Of a DNA stretch of 64,000 nucleotides, positions 33,317 through 41,510 are shown in pieces. The stretch is taken from positions 1 through 64,000 of the forward strand of contig DATMZR010000023.1 in assembly GCA_035573435.1 (NCBI GenBank), read 5' to 3'. Made by a program: the position numbers and the translations under genes. Below the pieces are notes generated by a model. It was given only the letters and a program-made list of their open reading frames with translations, did not search any database and had not been told where the DNA came from. The first letter of the stretch is position 1; each line of letters starts with the position of its first letter. The DNA is from Solirubrobacterales bacterium. Lineage in GTDB: Bacteria > Actinomycetota > Thermoleophilia > Solirubrobacterales > 70-9.

Positions 33317-34888
33317 TCAGCCGAGACTCGCGGCTTCAGCCGCCTCGGATGGCGCTGGATCCGGCAGGCGCATCATGCGGAACGAGAAGAACAGACCAGC
33401 GATCGCGGTGAGCAGGGGGACCAGCAAAGCGACCTGGAGCGCCTCCGGCCTCGCGTCGTCGTTGATTCGGAGGATCTCCTCTTGAATCTCCGGCGGCTGC
33501 CCGGCGAGCTGCTGTTTCAGCCTCGCATCGCTCATCACCTCGGCGTCGTCCTCGAGGACCTGGGCAACGTGTTCTTTCTGCGCCGGCGCCAGGACATCGC
33601 TCGCGTCCGACTTGTTCGTGAATGAGATCGAGAGCGCGGCCAGCAGGATCGCGCCGGCGAACGCTAGCCCCACGGACAGGCCGAACGAGGAAATCGCCGA
33701 ATTGACGCCAGCGGCTTCACCCACTCGCTCCTCCGAGATCGGGGCCAGGGTGTAGTTGTTGAGCTGCGATACCAGGAGGCCAAGGCCGGCGCCACAGAGC
33801 AAGAGAGGGATCACGAGATACAGGCTCGTGTCCGCCCGAGGGACGATCGGGATCATGGCGAGCACGCCCAGGCCGAGGAGCGCGAAGCCCGCCCGGATGA
33901 GACTGCTCGGGCGCCGCTTCCCTGCCCTTCTGCCCGCGAGGAGGGAGATGAAGAACATCGTCAGCGAGAGCGGCGCGAGAGAAACCCCCGCCTGCAGAGC
34001 GTTGTACCCGAGATCGAGCTGCAAGTAGATGGGCAGCGCGATCAAAAGGCCACCGAGGGCGATCTGCTGGAGGATGCTTTGGGTTATTCCGAAGCTGAAC
34101 AGCTTCGAGGTGAAGAGATCGGGATCGAACAGCGTCGGCTTGCCCTCCCGCTTCCGGCGGATGAGCCAACGGACCAGCGCCACCGAGAAGGCTGCTCCCG
34201 CGACGAGCAGGGCGGCCACCGACTCGCCGCCTTCCTGCCACGCCAGGACGCCGAGGACGAGGAGCGACATCCCCAGGACCGAGAGTGCCGAGCCTACGAC
34301 GTCGACACTGCGATCCCCGGTGTAGGGCACCTCACGGATCAGCCCGCTGCCCAACAACACGCCGGCGATGATTACCGCCTCGAGCATGAAACCCACACGC
34401 CACGACAACAGCGTGGTCAGGAATCCTCCGATCAGGGGACCGACGGCTGCGGCGATGGCAGCCGATGCCCCGAGCAGGGCATAGACCTTCGCCTGCATCC
34501 TCCCCTCGAAGTTGCCGTGGATGAGTGATTGCATCGCGGGGAGGTAGAGGGACGCGCCAAGGCCACCGATCACCGCCCAAAAGACGATGATCGCGGCCAA
34601 GCCCTGGGCGAACACCATCGCCAGCGCGCCCAATGCATAGAGGATCAGGCCACTGACGTAGGCTCGCTTGCGCCCGAAGAGGTCGCCGAGCTTGCTGCCG
34701 ATCAGGATGAAGGCGGCTGACACCAGGGCCTCGAGCGCGATTGCCGATTGGACCCCACTGACGGTCGTGTCGAGGTCCCTGACGACCGCTGAGATCGAGA
34801 CATTCATCAACGAGGTGTCGATGACGAAGACGAACATCGCCATCGCCAGGAGGATCCCGAGCCGTGGTGTGCCCGTCGAAGACGACAT
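33317..34888 (-). CDS. MFS transporter, DHA2-type drug exporter
   Basis: A 523-residue major facilitator with about 14 membrane segments. Helix 1 is GILLAMAMFVFVIDTSLMNV, motif A is GSKLGDLFGRKRAYVSGLIL, and motif C is GASAAIAAAVGPLIGGFL. These place it in the DHA2 group of proton-coupled drug exporters. A soluble C-terminal extension (KSDASDVLAPAQKEHVAQVLEDD) lies before the last helix. ATG start lacks a clear ribosome site. A second DHA2 gene is at 51834-53405. Confidence 0.9.
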   Translation of the reverse strand: MSSSTGTPRLGILLAMAMFVFVIDTSLMNVSISAVVRDLDTTVSGVQSAIALEALVSAAFILIGSKLGDLFGRKRAYVSGLILYALGALAMVFAQGLAAIIVFWAVIGGLGASLYLPAMQSLIHGNFEGRMQAKVYALLGASAAIAAAVGPLIGGFLTTLLSWRVGFMLEAVIIAGVLLGSGLIREVPYTGDRSVDVVGSALSVLGMSLLVLGVLAWQEGGESVAALLVAGAAFSVALVRWLIRRKREGKPTLFDPDLFTSKLFSFGITQSILQQIALGGLLIALPIYLQLDLGYNALQAGVSLAPLSLTMFFISLLAGRRAGKRRPSSLIRAGFALLGLGVLAMIPIVPRADTSLYLVIPLLLCGAGLGLLVSQLNNYTLAPISEERVGEAAGVNSAISSFGLSVGLAFAGAILLAALSISFTNKSDASDVLAPAQKEHVAQVLEDDAEVMSDARLKQQLAGQPPEIQEEILRINDDARPEALQVALLVPLLTAIAGLFFSFRMMRLPDPAPSEAAEAASLG

Positions 34889-34903
34889 CGCGTAGGACCA
34901 GCT

Positions 34904-35308
34904 TCAGGAACTAGCCGACTGGGGTTCCAGCCATCGCACCGTCAGGTGGTAGAGGATGATCACGTCGAGCAGGATCACGAGAAACGCCCACAAGGGAGCC
35001 GCGGGGAAGATCCAGACCTGTTCGATCGCGTTCAGGCCGACGAGGAATATCCCGACCCAGCGAGCCCACTCGGCACCTCTGAGCAGCCCCACCCCGGTGT
35101 TCATCAGGATCACGCCCAGGATCAGCGTCACCCATCCCCAGGTGGTGACGTCGGCGATGATCGCCCCGTGACCCCCCACTCTGACGACCGTGTCGTTGAG
35201 GATTGCCGCCAAGCCGTAGAAGAAGTTGAGCCACCCGACGATCACCATCATCGCCCCGGCGAAGGTCACCCAGCCGCTCGTTTCCCTGGTGGTGTCGCGC
35301 GTTGACAT
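34904..35308 (-). CDS. Four-helix membrane protein, function unknown
   Basis: A 134-residue protein with four membrane helices: VTFAGAMMVIVGWLNFFYGLAAIL, WGWVTLILGVILMNTGVGLL, WARWVGIFLVGLNAIEQVWIF and LWAFLVILLDVIILYHLTV. This pattern matches DUF7144-type vitamin K epoxide reductase-unlike membrane proteins seen in many actinobacteria; function is unknown. ATG has AAAGGGAGATCGG. It sits 15 bases upstream of the MFS gene on the same strand. Confidence 0.78.
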   Translation of the reverse strand: MSTRDTTRETSGWVTFAGAMMVIVGWLNFFYGLAAILNDTVVRVGGHGAIIADVTTWGWVTLILGVILMNTGVGLLRGAEWARWVGIFLVGLNAIEQVWIFPAAPLWAFLVILLDVIILYHLTVRWLEPQSASS

Positions 35309-35368
35309 CCGATCTCCCTTTCGCGTCGTCCCAGACGCTTTCGGGCCGCTCGGAGGTTCTCCTGCGGG

Positions 35369-36103
35369 CTAGACGACCACTGCCCGGCAGAATTCGCGCA
35401 GAGCGTCGGCGAAGGCGGGGCTCACCGTCGGCTTCTCTCGACAGGACACCCGCATCGAATCGGGGAAGGCCGACGCGGCGGCCTCGTATCCCTCCTTCGT
35501 GAAGAGCAGGCATGGGTCGTGCTCGGCGAGGAGCAAGGGCTTCTCCAGATCCCGGAGGGAGCCTTCGAGCCAGTCGCCCGAGTCGGCCATGTTGTCTCGC
35601 ACGTAGGCCTGCGCGACGCCGGTAGGGATTCGCTCGAGCATTCGGTCTGCGAGCTCCTCTCCGTAAAAGCCTTGGGTGAGCTGCGTCAGGTGCCGCATGA
35701 ACGTGCGGTCGTCGAGCTCGGCTACCTGGCTGAAGGCCGACCGTACCTCAGCGTTGACCGGGGGCGGGTCTGCATCGGGGCTGAAGCTCAAACAGGCGTG
35801 CCCAAGCGCCAGCCCCTGAACCGCATGCCGATGGCGAGAAGTGAACTTAACCGCCGCGGCGATCGCGTACTCGTCGGCCGCAACCACGCAGCTCCCCCAT
35901 CCAAGGCGGTCCACCTCCTGGGCGGCGCGCTCAGCTACGGCAGAGGTGTCGTGTGTGTCGGGGGGAGCCTCGTCACCCACGCCGGGGGCATCGAATGCGG
36001 CCACTTCGGCCCACTTCTCTAGCTCTGGCCGTATCACCCACTCCAGCTGGCTGTAACCCGGGATCAGGAGCAGCCGAGGCTTGTTGACCTGAGCCTGCAT
36101 CAC
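35369..36103 (-). CDS. Alpha/beta hydrolase-fold protein
   Basis: A 244-residue protein. LLLIPGYSQLEWVIRPELEKW is the oxyanion strand, DAPGVGDEAPP the following loop. The expected nucleophile elbow reads VVAADEYAIAAAV, where the Ser is replaced by Asp or is absent, so this may not be a normal serine hydrolase. LLAEHDPCLLFTKEGYEAA suggests the acid region; the final His is not evident. Possible pseudo-hydrolase or a haloalkane dehalogenase-like Asp nucleophile. GTG or ATG start (36103 or 36100). Confidence 0.72.
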   Translation of the reverse strand: MMQAQVNKPRLLLIPGYSQLEWVIRPELEKWAEVAAFDAPGVGDEAPPDTHDTSAVAERAAQEVDRLGWGSCVVAADEYAIAAAVKFTSRHRHAVQGLALGHACLSFSPDADPPPVNAEVRSAFSQVAELDDRTFMRHLTQLTQGFYGEELADRMLERIPTGVAQAYVRDNMADSGDWLEGSLRDLEKPLLLAEHDPCLLFTKEGYEAAASAFPDSMRVSCREKPTVSPAFADALREFCRAVVV

Positions 36104-36181
36104 GCGCCGTCAAGATATCCCGCTCTACGAGTTGGACAGCCCGCCGCCGGCACGCGGCCTCCGGGGCCGCCTACGGTTTGA

Positions 36182-36206
36182 GATCGCCGACGACCTGGCG
36201 GCGATC
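36182..36206 (-). terminator. Hairpin after the VOC/companion operon
   Basis: GATCGCCG and CGGCGATC, a perfect 8-bp stem with a 9-base loop, directly downstream of the 70-residue gene on the minus strand. Confidence 0.45.
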
Positions 36207-36208
36207 GT

Positions 36209-36421
36209 CTATGAAGCTGACGGCACGACGACGCCTTTGACGTCAGCCATGTAGCGGTCGGCGGCCGCGGAGGCCTCGTCCGGGGTGCTGCCGCTCTGGC
36301 GAGCGTCCATGTACGCCGCGTACCAGTCCCACCAGTCGTGCGGCGGCGCCGCCGCCTCGAACGCGCCATGGCGTCCGGATGTCTCGTGCAACAGGTCCGC
36401 CAGGGAACCGACGTCGCCCAT
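36209..36421 (-). CDS. Small VOC-companion protein
   Basis: A 70-residue helical protein with a Trp-rich centre (HDWWDWYAAYMDARQSGST) and the closing PDEASAAADRYMADVKGVVV. It starts two bases after the stop of the VOC gene (TGA-G-ATG), so it is translationally coupled to it. Small proteins of this look often follow glyoxalase genes in actinobacteria; role unknown, perhaps a partner or domain that is fused elsewhere. Confidence 0.65.
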   Translation of the reverse strand: MGDVGSLADLLHETSGRHGAFEAAAPPHDWWDWYAAYMDARQSGSTPDEASAAADRYMADVKGVVVPSAS

Positions 36422-36422
36422 C

Positions 36423-36899
36423 TCAGTCCTCCCATTCCCGTCCCGGGAGCCGCTCCGTGATCTCTTGGAGCTCCCAGGTGTTGCCGTCTGGGTCACTGAA
36501 CGAAGCTCGCGCGAAGTACGAGCGTCCCGGCGAATCGAAGCCCGGGGGCCGCGCCTCTTGGACCTCGCCGACCTCGACGCCGCGGCTGATCAGGTCATCC
36601 CGGGCTGCGTCGATGTGGTCCACGACAAGGATCATCCCCTGAGCGGAACCCGGCTCGGCTGTGGTGCGACCCTTGCCGACCTGGATCGAACATCCGGAGT
36701 GAGGCGGCGTCAGCTGCACCGTCCGGATGTCGTCGCTGATGACCAGGTCGATGTCCAGCCGCCATCCGAGGCTCTCGTAGAAGCTCTTGGCCCGATCGAC
36801 GTCAGCGACGGGCAACGTCACGACCTCGAGGTTCATGTCCACGCCCAGAGCGGTCTGGGTGTCGCTCGTCGATTCACTGCTTACGTCGGCGCTTGCCAT
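36423..36899 (-). CDS. VOC-family (glyoxalase-like) protein
   Basis: A 158-residue VOC protein: MNLEVVTLPVADVDRAKSFY after a 20-residue acidic leader, the motif YESLGWRLDIDLVISDDIRTV, the mid segment GMILVVDHIDAARDDLISRG and the closing SFSDPDGNTWELQEI, with Glu as a metal ligand. The ATG at 36899 is supported by the ribosome site ACGGAGGTCCG; the frame is open to 36962. The leader before the domain (MASADVSSESTSDTQTALGV) is unusual. Second gene of the unit follows at once. Confidence 0.87.
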   Translation of the reverse strand: MASADVSSESTSDTQTALGVDMNLEVVTLPVADVDRAKSFYESLGWRLDIDLVISDDIRTVQLTPPHSGCSIQVGKGRTTAEPGSAQGMILVVDHIDAARDDLISRGVEVGEVQEARPPGFDSPGRSYFARASFSDPDGNTWELQEITERLPGREWED

Positions 36900-37041
36900 C
36901 GGACCTCCGTTCCCTTCGGGCTGGTCGACGAATCCCCGTCCGCCGCAAGGCCAGCCTCTCACCGACGAACGGGCAAGTCAACTAGTTTTGTGAAGGAATC
37001 AGTGGACGCGAAGTGGCGCAGGCCGGAGAGGAGCTGCCGAC

Positions 37042-38400
37042 ATGAGCACCGACTATGACGTGATCGTCCTTGGTGGTGGCTCTCCGGGCGAGCACTGCGC
37101 CGGCGAGCTTGCCGAGGGGGGCCTGCGGGTAGCGCTCGTGGAGCGCGAGCTGGTCGGGGGCGAGTGCTCCTACTGGGCCTGCATTCCCTCCAAGACACTG
37201 CTGCGCCCAGGGGAGGCGGTTCATGCGGCGCGGGAGGCCGCGGCGAGCGCCGACGTCGACGTTGAGGGGGCCCTTGCCTGGCGTGACTTCATGGTCTCCG
37301 ACTACTCCGACGTCGGCCAGGAGCGCTGGCTGGCCGACAACGGCATCGACCTGCTGCGCGGCAGCGGCCGGCTCGCCGGAACGGGGGCGGTCGAGGTCGA
37401 CGGCGAGCGTTACACCGCCGACAACATCGTGCTCGCGAACGGCGCTGATCCGATTGTGCCCCCGGTTCCGGGCCTTCGCGAGCTCGAGGGCATCTGGACC
37501 AACCGCGAGGTGACCGGGATGAAGGCCGTGCCGCGCCGCCTGCTCGTGATGGGCGGAGGGCCGGTCGGCGTCGAGATGGCGCAGGCGGTCCGGCGCCTTG
37601 GCGGCGAGGTCGCCCTGGTCGAGGGCGCTGAGCATCTGCTTCCCCGCGAGGCAGCAAAGCTGGGCGAGGCGCTCGGCGAGGTCCTGGCCGGCGAGGGAAT
37701 CGAGCTCGCTCTCGGCGTTCATGCGTCGGCTGCGCGACGCGAGGGTGATGACTACGTCCTCGAGCTCGAGGACGGCCGCGAGCTACGCGGCGAGCGCCTG
37801 CTCGTTGCAACCGGGCGGCGCCCGCGCGTCGAAGGGCTCGGCCTGGAGACCGTCGGGATCGAGACCGAAGGCCACGGGATTCCGGTCGACGCCCAGATGC
37901 GCGCCGGTGAGCGCCTCTGGGCGATTGGCGACGTCGCCGGGATCTGGCCGCTCACCCACGTAGGCAAGTACCAGGGAGAGGTAGTCGCGGCGAACATCCT
38001 GGGCGAGGAGCGCGAGGCCGACTACGACGCCGTGCCACGCGTCGTCTTCACGGACCCGCAGGCGGCCGCGGCAGGAGGGTCGGAAGCGCGCTTCAGCGCG
38101 AGCGCAGCCGTGTCCGGGATTGCCAAGACCGAGACCTACACGCGGGCCTATGCCGAGTCCAACGGGTTTTTGACCCTGCTCGGCGACGGCGAGCGGCTGA
38201 CCGGCGCGTACGCGCTGGGCCCGGAGGCGGGCGAGTGGCTGCAACAGGCGACCCTTGCGATCCGGGCCCGGGTGCCGCTCCAGGTGCTGCGCGACACGAT
38301 CCAGCCCTTCCCGACCTTCTCGGAGATCTACGTCGCTGCCTTGAAGGCCCTCCGGGCCGAGATCGAGGCCGAGCGTCAGCCCGTCGGATCCGACTCATGA
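37042..38400 (+). CDS. Pyridine nucleotide-disulfide oxidoreductase (LpdA/MerA-like)
   Basis: A 452-residue FAD enzyme related to dihydrolipoamide dehydrogenase, mercuric reductase and mycobacterial LpdA. The first FAD motif is [18 protein letters not shown] (residues 8-25), the redox pair is Cys42/Cys47 in [12 protein letters not shown], and the NAD(P) motif [12 protein letters not shown] lies near 171. The usual C-terminal HPT is replaced: the segment reads [11 protein letters not shown], so the base His is Phe. It probably reduces quinones or oxidants with NAD(P)H rather than lipoamide. ATG has GGAGAGGAGCTGCCGAC. Confidence 0.87.
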   Translation: MSTDYDVIVLGGGSPGEHCAGELAEGGLRVALVERELVGGECSYWACIPSKTLLRPGEAVHAAREAAASADVDVEGALAWRDFMVSDYSDVGQERWLADNGIDLLRGSGRLAGTGAVEVDGERYTADNIVLANGADPIVPPVPGLRELEGIWTNREVTGMKAVPRRLLVMGGGPVGVEMAQAVRRLGGEVALVEGAEHLLPREAAKLGEALGEVLAGEGIELALGVHASAARREGDDYVLELEDGRELRGERLLVATGRRPRVEGLGLETVGIETEGHGIPVDAQMRAGERLWAIGDVAGIWPLTHVGKYQGEVVAANILGEEREADYDAVPRVVFTDPQAAAAGGSEARFSASAAVSGIAKTETYTRAYAESNGFLTLLGDGERLTGAYALGPEAGEWLQQATLAIRARVPLQVLRDTIQPFPTFSEIYVAALKALRAEIEAERQPVGSDS

Positions 38401-38479
38401 GCACCTCAGGGCCTGCGGCCGCAAGGCAGTGGTGGTAGCTTGCCCCGAACCCAGCGATGCGACAGGGAGGGATTTCGAG

Positions 38480-38842
38480 ATGAAGCTGTTTTTCGCCGTT
38501 CTTGCGATCGCCGCGTGCGCGGTGGTTGCCTTGACGAGTCTCGCGAGCGCCGGCGGTGGGGCGGACACCAGGGTGACCATCCACGTCGAGGGAAGGGACT
38601 ACTTCGGCAAGGTGAAGAGCCCGCGGCAGCGGTGCGTGAACGAGCGCAAGGTGAAGCTGTACAAGCAGAAGGGCGAGCGAGGGGGCGGCGACGACATCAA
38701 GATCGCCTCCGACCTTGCAGACGAGGACGGGGACTGGTCGACCGGCAACACCGGCTCAAGGGGCAAGCACTACGCGCGCGCCCCGAAGATCCCCGACAAG
38801 TGCAAGGGCGACAGCAGCAAGACGCTTCGCACCGAGTTCTAG
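38480..38842 (+). CDS. Small secreted basic protein, function unknown
   Basis: A 120-residue exported protein with a signal peptide (KLFFAVLAIAACAVVALTSLASA). The mature part is basic, rich in Lys and Gly, with two Cys (RCVNER and KCKGDS) and the motif YFGKVKSPRQRCVNERKVKL. A match to an unnamed family seen in Solirubrobacterales is likely. ATG at 38480 has GGAGGGATTTCGAG. A short hairpin (38851-38868) follows. Confidence 0.7.
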   Translation: MKLFFAVLAIAACAVVALTSLASAGGGADTRVTIHVEGRDYFGKVKSPRQRCVNERKVKLYKQKGERGGGDDIKIASDLADEDGDWSTGNTGSRGKHYARAPKIPDKCKGDSSKTLRTEF

Positions 38843-38850
38843 GCGGCAGC

Positions 38851-38868
38851 CGGAGGTGTCAGCCTCCG
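38851..38868 (+). terminator. Short hairpin after the secreted protein gene
   Basis: CGGAGG and CCTCCG, 6-bp stem with a 6-base loop, 8 bases after the stop. Confidence 0.4.
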
Positions 38869-38929
38869 AGATAGCGAGCCAAATCCCGCCGGTGGCGCCG
38901 CCGTGCTGCTGGTGAGAGCTGGCTTGTGG

Positions 38930-39499
38930 CTACGCGGGTAGCCGCGCGATCCCGACTGAGAGCTCCTCGGCCGAGTCGATGGTTACGCCCGCCGCGCCCA
39001 TCGCCTCGCGAATCTGGCTGATCGCGTCCGTCGCACCATCCCGCGAAGCCTCGTCGCGCCACAGGGACATCCCGAACCCGGATCCGTTGCTCGTGCCGGC
39101 GATCGCGCCCAGGTAGCCGTCCACGGCTCCAAAGGTGGGTATGACGGTGTCCCGGAAGACGGGGCCGATGTCGCCGCCGGTGAGACGCAGGAAGCGCGCC
39201 GCCGCCGGATCGCCGCCGCGGATGTCGGACCCAACGACCTCGAAGGTTCCAAAAAGACTGACCTCGTAGCCGCGATCAGACGCCTCGCTGCGGAACCCCG
39301 CCGCCTGCTCGTCGGTCGCCCCGAGGGCATCCTGATCGCTGAACAGAGCGACGCTGATGCCGCGGCCCCCCTCGCCGACCAGGAGGACCAAACCGTCGAA
39401 GCCGGCCTCGGACTCAAACCCCGGCAGGACCTTCTCCTGGATGAAGCTCGAGCCGCCATCGCCCGGGCCGCCCGCCACCTCGGTGATTCGAGAATGCAT
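38930..39499 (-). CDS. Conserved hypothetical protein, duplicated ABM-like halves
   Basis: A 189-residue cytosolic protein. Two halves share a pattern: FIQEKVLPGFESEAGFDGLVLLVGE in the first and VFRDTVIPTFGAVDGYLGAIAG in the second, each followed by a Gly-rich strand and a helix (SVALFSDQDALGATDEQAAGF and MSLWRDEASRDGATDAISQI). This suggests two dimeric alpha-beta-barrel units fused. Function unknown. ATG at 39499 has GAAGGGATAGCG. Confidence 0.65.
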   Translation of the reverse strand: MHSRITEVAGGPGDGGSSFIQEKVLPGFESEAGFDGLVLLVGEGGRGISVALFSDQDALGATDEQAAGFRSEASDRGYEVSLFGTFEVVGSDIRGGDPAAARFLRLTGGDIGPVFRDTVIPTFGAVDGYLGAIAGTSNGSGFGMSLWRDEASRDGATDAISQIREAMGAAGVTIDSAEELSVGIARLPA

Positions 39500-39530
39500 C
39501 GCTATCCCTTCCGTTCGGTGTCTTGCCAGT

Positions 39531-40421
39531 TCAATAGAGCACGCTCGGGAACCACGAACCGCGCGGCTCCTGGTACTCGCCAAAGGCCATCAGGTTCATG
39601 GGCTTCACCAGGCGAAGCCCTGCTTCCAGGGACCAGCGGAACAAGTCAGAACGCAAAGGGACCAGGAATGCGATCGGCTCCTCGACCGCATCCGCCGCCC
39701 CGAGTAAGAGCTCCTGCATGTCCTCCTCGCTCTCGGCAACGCCATGGTTCATCGGCCAGAAGACAACGCTCGACGCATAGGCCGTGATGCGCCCGTCCCG
39801 CACCGCGACGAACGGCTTGAACGCCTGGATCGCGTCGCGAAGCTCGTTCGTGCGCTCGAAGCCATGGACCTTCTTGCAGAGCGCCGCGCACTGATCGAGG
39901 TCGTCCTCCTCGAGCGCACGCACCTGGACACCATCGGCCGGTCGACTGGAAGGCTTGCCGCTGGCCGCGGCGACCGGCTCCTTGACATCGAACCCGAGCG
40001 ACTCGTACAGCGAGAGCGACCGCATGTGGAACCCGTCTTGAAGCAGGCGAATGCCCGGCGCCTCCTCCCCCCGCTCGAGCACGATTTCCATCAGCCTGCG
40101 CCCGACGCCGGCATTCTGCCCTTGGGGATCGACCGTGATCGGCCCAACCCCCCGGATCGGATCGCGCTCGTCGAGGAAGTTGGAGCCGACGATCTGCCCG
40201 TCCCGCTCGGCGACGACCCCCCAGATGGAGGGATGGGGAATCCACACGCTCATCAAACCCGTGGCCGCCTCGAGCACCGGGAAATCCCTCGGAAAGCGGT
40301 GGTGATCGTGGATGCCGCCGAAGGCCTCGAAGCAGATCCGCGCACAGGCCTCGGCGTCCCCGGGCGCTGCTTCCCGGATCGTCACCTCTCCGGCGGCCGC
40401 AGCAGAGGTTGTCCCCGTCAT
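39531..40421 (-). CDS. GNAT-family N-acetyltransferase, two domains
   Basis: A 296-residue protein with an N-terminal GNAT domain: VTIREAAPGDAEACARICFEA, the acetyl-CoA site ITVDPQGQNAGVGRRLMEIV and the tail SLYESLGFDVKEP. The second half (VRALEEDDLDQCAALCKKVHG and ITAYASSVVFWPMNHGVAES) looks like a degenerate GNAT domain. Substrate unknown. ATG has AGGAGGAGGCGAGCG. Confidence 0.85.
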   Translation of the reverse strand: MTGTTSAAAAGEVTIREAAPGDAEACARICFEAFGGIHDHHRFPRDFPVLEAATGLMSVWIPHPSIWGVVAERDGQIVGSNFLDERDPIRGVGPITVDPQGQNAGVGRRLMEIVLERGEEAPGIRLLQDGFHMRSLSLYESLGFDVKEPVAAASGKPSSRPADGVQVRALEEDDLDQCAALCKKVHGFERTNELRDAIQAFKPFVAVRDGRITAYASSVVFWPMNHGVAESEEDMQELLLGAADAVEEPIAFLVPLRSDLFRWSLEAGLRLVKPMNLMAFGEYQEPRGSWFPSVLY

Positions 40422-40572
40422 CGCTCGCCTCCTCCTCCTCTCGTGATCGGCGCGAGTCTAACTCCGAGGCGCGGTTCTGTCCCCGAAGAGCAGGTATTGC
40501 GACCTCGGCCGAACGACAGGCGCTGGGGACCCGCCGGACTTCGGCGGCTCCCACAACGTCCTGTCGGGTGCC

Positions 40573-41076
40573 TCAAGCGGCGGATTCCGACGCTTGCGAA
40601 TAGCGAAGCGAGCCAGGAGTCGTCAGCAGATCGCCGGTCTCCAGCAGCGTCTTCAGGCCGGAGAGGATCATCGGCCAGCCGCCGTAGAGCTCGCCGTGAG
40701 CATCCTGGCGCAGCTGGTCGTGGGTGACCGTGAGCCGGCACGAATCCTCGACCTGCTCGATCTCCCAGGTGATGCGCGAGGTCCCCTCACGCTTCACGTC
40801 CTCGCTCCAGAGGGCATTGAAGCTCTGGACCAGCCGGTGGGGCGGGTCCACCTCCAGGTTCTCGCCCTCCCCAATCTCGACACCAGCTCCGGGGACCGAG
40901 GACTTGTAGCTCGAACCGGGCGTCCAGTCCGAGCGGGTCTCGACCCCGAAGCTGTACTTCGCCCTCATCTCCGGGTCGGTGATCGCCTCCCAGAGGCGTT
41001 CCGGGGTGGTCTTGATGTAGATCTCGAACACCTTGTCCTCAGGTGCCGCGGTCCACGGTCTCTTTCCTTCGGTCAT
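40573..41076 (-). CDS. AHSA1/SRPBCC-family protein
   Basis: A 167-residue SRPBCC protein (AHSA1 branch): the opening KVFEIYIKTTPERLWEAITDP, the strand VDPPHRLVQSFNALW and the C-terminal helix YGGWPMILSGLKTLLETGD are all typical. It probably binds a lipid-like or other hydrophobic ligand. The ATG overlaps the ArsR stop (ATGA) and has GAGGAGGAAGC, so the gene is coupled to its regulator. The pair forms the common ArsR-AHSA1 unit. Confidence 0.88.
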   Translation of the reverse strand: MTEGKRPWTAAPEDKVFEIYIKTTPERLWEAITDPEMRAKYSFGVETRSDWTPGSSYKSSVPGAGVEIGEGENLEVDPPHRLVQSFNALWSEDVKREGTSRITWEIEQVEDSCRLTVTHDQLRQDAHGELYGGWPMILSGLKTLLETGDLLTTPGSLRYSQASESAA

Positions 41077-41384
41077 GCTTCCTCCTCGAGGGTCGTCTTG
41101 AGCCCGCTGAGCGTTGCCACCCAGGGCTCGGCGTATTTGCTCACCCACCGGTCGTGGACGAGGCGGATCGGGACCGGGTTCAGGAAGTGCAGCTTCTCGC
41201 GACCACGCCGTTTGGTGGTCACGAGACCGGCCTCCTCGAGCACCTTCAGATGCTTCATGACGCCGAACCGCGTCATCGGCAACCGCCGTTCGAGCGCGCT
41301 GAGCGTCTGCCCGTCTTGCCTGTACAGCTCGTCGAGCAGGCTCCGGCGCGTCGGATCGGCCAGGGCCCTGAACACCGCGTCCAT
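41073..41384 (-). CDS. ArsR-family transcriptional regulator, probably leaderless
   Basis: A 103-residue winged-helix repressor: ALADPTRRSLLDELYRQDGQT, then the recognition helix MTRFGVMKHLKVLEEAGLV and wing RRGREKLHFLNP. No metal-binding Cys pair is visible, so a metal effector is not indicated; this type usually controls its AHSA1 neighbour. The start is placed at ATG 41384 because a promoter puts the transcript start on it (TTGACA, 18 bases, TATCAT, 7 bases, ATG). A GTG at 41414 in the same frame lies inside the operator. Confidence 0.85.
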   Translation of the reverse strand: MDAVFRALADPTRRSLLDELYRQDGQTLSALERRLPMTRFGVMKHLKVLEEAGLVTTKRRGREKLHFLNPVPIRLVHDRWVSKYAEPWVATLSGLKTTLEEEA

Positions 41385-41391
41385 GTCGGGG

Positions 41392-41421
41392 ATGATACGT
41401 GACCATTTAGTCACCTGTCAA
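41392..41421 (-). promoter_or_regulatory. ArsR promoter with operator between -35 and -10
   Basis: On the minus strand TTGACA (41421-41416), an 18-base spacer and TATCAT (41397-41392), then ATG 7 bases later. The inverted repeat GTGAC-N6-GTCAC at 41399-41414 fills almost the whole spacer, so a bound repressor would block the polymerase directly. Strong autoregulation is inferred. Confidence 0.7.
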
Positions 41422-41510
41422 TAGGACCGGCCGGCTCGGCGAAAATCATCGCCGCGGTGGCTCCCCCGCTTCTGGGCCGAGGACCCCGGGCCGTGAGAAG
41501 GTATGAGCCG

